This document shows positions 59,045 to 64,000 of a DNA stretch of 64,000 bases, in pieces. The notes beneath the pieces are model-generated. The model worked only from the letters and a program-made list of their open reading frames with translations, did no database searches and was not told the DNA's origin. Each line of letters opens with the position of its first letter. Positions within the stretch are counted from its first letter, which is position 1. This DNA comes from Pseudoxanthomonas suwonensis J47 (GTDB lineage Bacteria; Pseudomonadota; Gammaproteobacteria; Xanthomonadales; Xanthomonadaceae): the NCBI RefSeq assembly GCF_000513955.1, contig NZ_AZUZ01000025.1, positions 365-64,364 of the forward strand, in the 5' to 3' direction. The position numbers and the translations under genes are program-made.

Positions 59045-60289
59045 TCAGCCGCCGATGAACTTCGCAACGGCCTTGCGCAGGCGCGCCAGGCCTTCGGCCA
59101 CGTCGGCGTCGGTGATGTTGAGCGCCGGCACCAGGCGCAGCACGTCCGGGCCGGCCTGCAGCACCATCAGGCCCTCGTTCGCGGCGAGGTCGAGCAGCTC
59201 GCCGGCGCGGCCGGCGAACTCCGGCGCCAGCACCGCGCCCAGCATCAGGCCGCGGCCGCGCACCTGCGAGAACAGGCCGGTTTCGGCGCCGATCGCCATC
59301 AGGCCATCGCGCAGCGCCTGCGACTGGCGGCTGACGTTCGCCGCGATCTGCGGCGAGGCCAGCTTGCGCAGCGCCACCCGCGCCACCGCGGCGGCCAGCG
59401 GATTGCCGCCGAAGGTGGTGCCGTGGGCGCCGAACTGCATGACCTCGGCCACCTTAGGGCCGGCCAGCATCGCGCCGATCGGGAAGCCGCCGCCCAGCGC
59501 CTTGGCCAGGGTGACGATGTCGGGGACCACGCCGTCCTGCCAGTGCGCGAACAGGGTGCCGCTGCGGCCCATGCCGGCCTGGATCTCGTCCAGCACCAGC
59601 AGCGCGTTGTGGCGGTCGCACAGCGCGCGCACCTGCTGCAGGAAGCCCGATGCGGCCGGCATCACCCCGCCCTCGCCCTGGATCGGCTCGAGCATCACCG
59701 CGGCCACGTCGCCGGCGGCCATCGCCGTTTCCAGCTGCACGATGTCGTTGAAGTCGACGTAGCGGAAGCCACCCGGCAACGGCTCGTAGCCTTCCTGGTA
59801 CTTCGGCTGCGCGGTAGCGGTGACCGCGGCCAGGGTGCGGCCGTGGAAGCTGCCGCGGAAGGTGACGATCACCCGCTGCGCCGGCGGCCGGCCCTGCGCG
59901 GCGGCCCACTTGCGCACCAGCTTGATCGCGACCTCGTTGGCCTCGGCGCCGGAGTTGCACAGGAACACGCGCCGGGCGAAGCGGCTGGCCGAGACCAGTT
60001 CCTCGGCCAGGCGCAGCGGCGGTTCGCTGTAGAAGACGTTGCTGGTATGCCACAGCTTGCCGGCCTGCTCGACCAGGGCGGCGTGCAGGTCCGGGTCGTT
60101 GTGGCCCAGGCCGCACACGGCGATGCCGGCGGCGAAATCGACGTACTCGCGGCCCTCGCTGTCCCACAGTCGCGAGCCCTGGCCTCGTTCCAGCACCAGC
60201 TCGCGCGGGCGGTAGACGGGCAGGTAGTACTGGCGGCCGAGGTCGAGCAGCGCGGCGGTTTCGCCGGCGGGCAGCGTGGAAGCGTTCAT
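59045..60289 (-). CDS. argD: Acetylornithine aminotransferase-like PLP enzyme
   Basis: A 414-residue class III aminotransferase. It has REYVDFAAGIAVCGLGHNDP near 48, FLCNSGAEANEVAIKLVRKW near 110, FRGSFHGRTLAAV near 143, LVLDEIQAGMGRSG near 228 and the PLP lysine in TLAKALGGGFPIGA near 258. ArgD converts acetylglutamate semialdehyde to acetylornithine and often acts in lysine synthesis too. It is divergent from the next PLP enzyme gene. Confidence 0.92.
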   Translation of the reverse strand: MNASTLPAGETAALLDLGRQYYLPVYRPRELVLERGQGSRLWDSEGREYVDFAAGIAVCGLGHNDPDLHAALVEQAGKLWHTSNVFYSEPPLRLAEELVSASRFARRVFLCNSGAEANEVAIKLVRKWAAAQGRPPAQRVIVTFRGSFHGRTLAAVTATAQPKYQEGYEPLPGGFRYVDFNDIVQLETAMAAGDVAAVMLEPIQGEGGVMPAASGFLQQVRALCDRHNALLVLDEIQAGMGRSGTLFAHWQDGVVPDIVTLAKALGGGFPIGAMLAGPKVAEVMQFGAHGTTFGGNPLAAAVARVALRKLASPQIAANVSRQSQALRDGLMAIGAETGLFSQVRGRGLMLGAVLAPEFAGRAGELLDLAANEGLMVLQAGPDVLRLVPALNITDADVAEGLARLRKAVAKFIGG

Positions 60290-60445
60290 GTCAGCAGTGG
60301 AATCCAGGGGGAAAGACGCCGGCGGCTGCCGGCCCGGGCATTATCCGCCCGTGCCCGCTCCCCCGCCATTGCCGGGCCGCCGGCTACGCCGCGCGGCCGC
60401 GGCGGCGGCGCTACCATCGGCTTCCGCCGTTTTCCCGGAATCCCC

Positions 60446-61570
60446 ATGCCCCGCATCGAAACCCTGGCCGCGCGCGCCGGCAGCGCCCCCGATCCGTCCA
60501 GCGGCGCGCTGTCGCCGCCGATCCAGCTGGCGACCACCTTCGAGCACACCCCGGACGGCCAGCTGCCGCAGGGCTTCCTGTACCAGCGCTACGACAACCC
60601 GACCCAGCAGGAGACCGAGCAGGCGCTGGCGATGCTGGAAGGAGCGAAGCGGGCGCTGCTGTTCCCCACCGGCATGGCCGCCGGCGCCACCGCGCTGCAG
60701 GCGCTGCCGCCGGGCAGCCACGTGCTGTTGTGCGACGACAGCTATTTCTCGTTCCGGACGCTGGCGGCGGAGCAGTTCCCGCGCTGGGGCCTGGACTGCA
60801 CGATCGTCGACTTCACCGACCTGGGCGCGGTGCGCGCGGCGCTGCGCCCGGAGACGGCGCTGCTGTGGGCGGAGACGCCGTCCAATCCGCTGCTGAAGGT
60901 CTCCGACATCGCGGCGCTGGCGGAAATCGCGCATGCGGCCGGGGCGCGCCTGCTGGTCGACGGCACCTTCGCTCCGCCGGTGCTGCAGCAGCCGCTGGCG
61001 CTGGGCGCGGACATCGTGCTGCATTCGGCCACCAAGTATCTGGGCGGGCATGGCGACGTGATGGGCGGAGTGCTGTGCTTCGCTGAAGACGGTGCACATG
61101 CGGCGGCCTGCCACCGGCTGCGCCTGCTGGCGGGAGCGACCGCGTCGCCGTTCGCGGCGTGGATGATCCTGCGCGGCGTGCGCACGCTGCCGGCGCGGAT
61201 GGCCTGGCACTGCCGCAACGCGATGCAGGTGGCGCGTTTCCTCGAGGCGCATCCGCGGGTGGACAAGGTGCACTATCCGGGGCTTGGGAGCCATCCGCAA
61301 CATGCGGTGGTGGCGCGGCAGATGCGCGACTTCGGCGGAATGCTGTCGTTCGAGGTGGCCGGCGGCACGCCGGGCGCGCTGGCGGTGGCCGGGCGCTTGC
61401 GGCTGTTCACCAATGCGACGTCATTGGGCTCGACGGAGTCGCTGGTCGAGCACCGGGCTTCGATCGAAGGGCCGCAGTCGACGACGCCGGGCGGGCTGCT
61501 GCGCCTGTCGGTGGGCCTGGAGCACGCCGACGACCTGGTGGCGGACCTGGAGCAGGCGCTGGCGGAGTAG
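60446..61570 (+). CDS. Cys/Met metabolism PLP-dependent enzyme (cystathionine lyase/synthase type)
   Basis: A 374-residue trans-sulfuration-family enzyme. LATTFEHTPDGQLPQGFLYQ and RYDNPTQQETEQALAMLEG are near residues 30-68. WAETPSNPLLKVSDI is near 140, and the PLP lysine K197 lies in HSATKYLGGHGDVMGG. SLGSTESLVEHRA near 328 is the substrate loop. Whether it is a beta- or gamma-lyase or a synthase cannot be settled by eye. It could link to cysteine and methionine made from the cys cluster. Confidence 0.88.
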   Translation: MPRIETLAARAGSAPDPSSGALSPPIQLATTFEHTPDGQLPQGFLYQRYDNPTQQETEQALAMLEGAKRALLFPTGMAAGATALQALPPGSHVLLCDDSYFSFRTLAAEQFPRWGLDCTIVDFTDLGAVRAALRPETALLWAETPSNPLLKVSDIAALAEIAHAAGARLLVDGTFAPPVLQQPLALGADIVLHSATKYLGGHGDVMGGVLCFAEDGAHAAACHRLRLLAGATASPFAAWMILRGVRTLPARMAWHCRNAMQVARFLEAHPRVDKVHYPGLGSHPQHAVVARQMRDFGGMLSFEVAGGTPGALAVAGRLRLFTNATSLGSTESLVEHRASIEGPQSTTPGGLLRLSVGLEHADDLVADLEQALAE

Positions 61571-61694
61571 CGCGCTGCAGGTCGCACACGGGGACGCATG
61601 AGAGGCGCCAGCGGTACGCGCTGGCCGCGGTGACGGCGGCGCCGGGCCGGGTGCTGGCGCCATGTTGCGCATGGCGCCAGCTGCAGCTGCGGGT

Positions 61695-62132
61695 TTACCA
61701 GGTGCCAGTGTTGGGCATCGACGCCCACGGCTCCTGCGGCGGCAGGGGCTGGCCCTTCTGCAGCAGTTCGATCGAGATCAGGTCGGGGGTGCGGACGAAG
61801 GCCATCCAGCCGTCGCGCGGCGGGCGGTTGATGGTGATGCCCATCGACTGCAGGTGGGCGCAGGTGGCGTAGATGTCGTCCACCTCGAAGGCCAGGTGGC
61901 CGAAGTTGCGGGCGCTGCCGTAGTTTTCCGGCGCCGAACCGTCTTCCGGCGGCCAGTTGTACGTCAGCTCGATCTCGGCCTCGGGGTTTTCCGGGGCGCC
62001 GAAGTAGACCAGGGTGAAGCGGCCGGCCGGGTGGTCGCTGCGGCGGGTCTGCTTCAGGCCGAGGCCATCGGTGAAGAAGCGGCTGGTGGCGTCCAGGTCG
62101 TGGACGCGGAGCATGGCGTGCAGGTACTTCAT
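61695..62132 (-). CDS. gloA: Lactoylglutathione lyase (glyoxalase I)
   Basis: A 145-residue metalloenzyme that detoxifies methylglyoxal-glutathione adducts. Expected metal ligands are H5, E55 (IELTYNW), H79 ([11 protein letters not shown]) and E122 (ISIELLQKG), matching the E. coli H-E-H-E set. [20 protein letters not shown] is the usual N-terminus. ATG 62130-62132. Confidence 0.93.
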   Translation of the reverse strand: MKYLHAMLRVHDLDATSRFFTDGLGLKQTRRSDHPAGRFTLVYFGAPENPEAEIELTYNWPPEDGSAPENYGSARNFGHLAFEVDDIYATCAHLQSMGITINRPPRDGWMAFVRTPDLISIELLQKGQPLPPQEPWASMPNTGTW

Positions 62133-62220
62133 CAGGATCTTTCCAGCGTGGGGTCGGCCATTGTAGGAGCTGGCTCCGCCTGCGGCACGCATCGCGCGCG
62201 CCACGCGGGCCGGCCGTGGC

Positions 62221-63036
62221 TCAGAGGAACAGGTCGGGCAGCAGCGGCTGCGTCGGATCGACGGCGTAGGCGGAGAAGTCGGTGACGCCGGCTTCGGCCA
62301 GCACTTCGTCGTCGATCAGGAAGCGGCCGCTGAAGCCGGCGGCCTGGCGCACCAGGATGGCGTGGGCGGCGTCGGCCATGATCTCGGGGCGGCGGCCGTT
62401 GGCAGCGCTGACGCCGGGGATCATGTTCAGCGCGTCGGTGGCGATGAGCGTGCGCGGCCACAGCGCGTTCACCGCCACGCCCTGCGGGCCGAACTCGGCG
62501 GCCAGGCCGAGGGTGACGAAGCTCATGCCCATCTTGGCCAGGGTGTAGCCGGTATGCGGGCCCCACCACTTCGGATCCAGCGACGGCGGCGGCGCCAGGG
62601 TGAGGATGTGCGGGTTCGGCGCCTGCAGCAGGTGCGGCAGGCAGGCCTGGGCGCAGAGGAAGCTGCCGCGGGCGTTGACCTGCTGCATCAGGTCGAAGCG
62701 CTTCATCGGCGTGTCGAGGGTGCCGCGCAGCCAGATCGCGCTGGCATTGTTGACCAGGATGTCGATGCCGCCGAAGGCGTCGACGGTGGCGGCCACGGCC
62801 GCCTGCACCTGCTCCTCCTCGCGGATGTCGCACTTCAGCGCCAGGCCCTGGCCGCCGGCGGCGTTCACCGCCTCGGCGGCGCTGTGGATGGTGCCGGGCA
62901 GCTTCGGGTTGGGCACGGAGGACTTGGCCGCGATGGCGACGTTGGCGCCGTCGCGCGCCGCGCGCAGGGCGATGGCCAGGCCGATGCCGCGCGAGGCGCC
63001 GGTGATGAACAGGGTCTTGCCGGCGAGGGTGCTCAT
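62221..63036 (-). CDS. SDR-family oxidoreductase, HSDL2-like
   Basis: A 271-residue Rossmann-fold enzyme. The cofactor motif is [19 protein letters not shown] near residue 13, NNAS near 96 ([10 protein letters not shown]), and the catalytic [11 protein letters not shown] near 166 with Lys four after Tyr. [14 protein letters not shown] fits human HSDL2 and its bacterial relatives, thought to act in fatty acid metabolism. The substrate is unknown. There is no SCP2 domain. ATG 63034-63036. Confidence 0.88.
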   Translation of the reverse strand: MSTLAGKTLFITGASRGIGLAIALRAARDGANVAIAAKSSVPNPKLPGTIHSAAEAVNAAGGQGLALKCDIREEEQVQAAVAATVDAFGGIDILVNNASAIWLRGTLDTPMKRFDLMQQVNARGSFLCAQACLPHLLQAPNPHILTLAPPPSLDPKWWGPHTGYTLAKMGMSFVTLGLAAEFGPQGVAVNALWPRTLIATDALNMIPGVSAANGRRPEIMADAAHAILVRQAAGFSGRFLIDDEVLAEAGVTDFSAYAVDPTQPLLPDLFL

Positions 63037-63154
63037 GGAACGGGTCTTCCGGGTGGGGAGGCCGGCATTGTCGCGCGGATACCGCCGGTCGGCCCAGCCG
63101 CCACCCCGGGCACCCGGCGCTGCCGCCTTAAGGCTGGCGCGGGGTACCGCCACC

Positions 63155-63160
63155 TATAAT
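63155..63160 (+). promoter_or_regulatory. Putative -10 box (TATAAT) of dedA
   Basis: A perfect TATAAT ends 8 bases before the dedA ATG. Transcription would start within 1-2 bases of the start codon. The -35 is poor. Confidence 0.4.
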
Positions 63161-63168
63161 CCCGCGCC

Positions 63169-64000
63169 ATGAATTCCTCCTGGATGGACGCCGTACTGGC
63201 CTGGATCGGGAGCCACCCTGTCCTGGCCGGGCTGGTGGTGTTCGCGATCGCGTTCTGCGATGCGCTGATCGTGCTCGGTGCGATCGTGCCCGCCCTGCCC
63301 CTGCTGATCGCGGTGGGCGTGCTGATCGGCATGGGCGAGATCTCCGGCCCGTACGCGGTGGCCTGCGTGACCCTGGGCGCCTTCCTCGGCGACGGCCTGA
63401 GCTTCTGGATCGGGCGGCGCTGGGGCCGGCGGCTGTACGGGGTATGGCCGTTCCGGCGCTATCCGCAGCTGCTGGACCGCGGCGAGGTGCTGTTCCGGCG
63501 CAATGCGTTCAAGGCGATCCTGGTCGCACGCTACGTCGGCGCGGTGCGGCCGTTCGTGCCGGCGATCGCGGGCATCGCGCGCATGCCGCTGCGCCGCTAC
63601 TTCTTCGCAAGCGGCGTGGCCTGCCTGTCCTGGGGCCTGCTGTTCCTGGCGCCGGGCTGGATCCTGGGCCGCGCCTACGACGCGGTGGCCGCGGTCGCCG
63701 GCCACCTGGTGATCGTGCTCGGCCTGCTGGCCGCGGTGCTGGGCCTGGCCTGGGCCTGGGTGCTGTACACCTACCGCTGGTTCGCCGGCCACGCCGATTC
63801 GCTGCTGCAGCGCGCGCTGGACTGGACCCACCGCCATCCGGTGATCGGCCGGCACTCGGCCGCGGTGTTCGACCCCTCCCATCGCGAATCGACCTCGCTG
63901 GCGCTGCTGGCGGTGCTGCTGCTGGCGATCGGCTGGGCCTGGTTCGCGCTGCTGGTGGTGGTGATCGGCCATGGCGAACCGCTGGCGCTGGACCTGTTCG
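63169..64000 (+). CDS. DedA family membrane protein, 3' end outside the window
   Basis: At least 277 residues, cut by the window edge. It is a polytopic inner-membrane protein of the DedA/SNARE-associated group: FCDALIVLGAIVPALPLLIA near 30, GAFLGDGLSFWIGRRWG near 70, and the conserved ILVARYVGAVRPFVPAIAG near 118. Homologues recycle undecaprenyl phosphate or phospholipids. A DedA protein usually ends near 200-220 residues. This one goes on past a cytoplasmic loop into another hydrophobic segment (SLALLAVLLLAIGWAWFALL), so a fused C-terminal membrane domain (for example PAP2/LssY-like) is likely. Confidence 0.87.
   Translation, partial: MNSSWMDAVLAWIGSHPVLAGLVVFAIAFCDALIVLGAIVPALPLLIAVGVLIGMGEISGPYAVACVTLGAFLGDGLSFWIGRRWGRRLYGVWPFRRYPQLLDRGEVLFRRNAFKAILVARYVGAVRPFVPAIAGIARMPLRRYFFASGVACLSWGLLFLAPGWILGRAYDAVAAVAGHLVIVLGLLAAVLGLAWAWVLYTYRWFAGHADSLLQRALDWTHRHPVIGRHSAAVFDPSHRESTSLALLAVLLLAIGWAWFALLVVVIGHGEPLALDLF

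Overview
The window comes from a high-GC gammaproteobacterium, most probably a member of the Xanthomonadaceae/Lysobacteraceae (Pseudoxanthomonas, Lysobacter or Luteimonas type). This is inferred from the intergenic ATTCGGGATTCG-type repeats, the CysNC fusion, the zapB-like/zapA/6S RNA/5-FTHF cyclo-ligase order and the overall coding style. Species cannot be assigned by eye.

Bases 1 to about 13137 are a genomic island with visibly lower GC and a looser coding style than the rest. It carries a compact protein-quality-control and heat-resistance cluster of the TLQC/LHR type: hsp20, clpK, cls-like phospholipase D, ftsH, trxC, kefB-type antiporter, psiE, M48 protease and degP-like protease, all on the plus strand and tightly packed. 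A decayed HTH/excisionase-like gene precedes it. A tyrosine-recombinase pseudogene (in-frame stop plus a lost catalytic C-terminus) follows, next to the 3' end of a tRNA-Gly(CCC) gene, the presumed integration site. The left end of the island lies outside the window.

From 13.2 kb the DNA looks like ordinary chromosome. 13.3-20.6 kb holds an autotransporter esterase, thiS-thiG-trmB, an SLC13/RCK permease, a Rieske protein, a small membrane protein and a fumarylacetoacetate hydrolase. 20.6-29.2 kb holds mscL, an M28 aminopeptidase, a GH97 glycosidase, a SpoU methyltransferase, an AGCS symporter, a DUF418 membrane protein and a GNAT acetyltransferase. 29.2-33.4 kb is an RND efflux pump with its adaptor.

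33.5-45.2 kb is an assimilatory sulfate reduction cluster: cysD-cysNC and cysJ-cysI-cysH diverge from each other, and cysB diverges from cysG(SUMT)-cysK. Together they take sulfate through APS, PAPS, sulfite and sulfide to cysteine, and also supply the siroheme precursor. Two unexplained genes, a secreted Tudor-knot-like protein and a small glycine-rich membrane protein, sit inside it.

45.3-64 kb holds an acetate CoA-transferase, pepP-ygfB, a PAS-GGDEF-EAL protein, the zapB-like/zapA/6S RNA/fau/EVE/rpiA block, a DUF192 lipoprotein, a SirB1-type TPR protein, rubredoxin, thiE, hemL, a HAD hydrolase, argD, a Cys/Met-metabolism PLP enzyme, gloA, an HSDL2-like SDR and the start of a DedA protein.

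Points most worth a second look: a hairpin that could mask the clpK ribosome binding site; the CysNC N-terminus, which is encoded by an intergenic inverted-repeat element; two composite hairpin-repeat blocks; and candidate leaderless starts at thiS, thiG and dedA.
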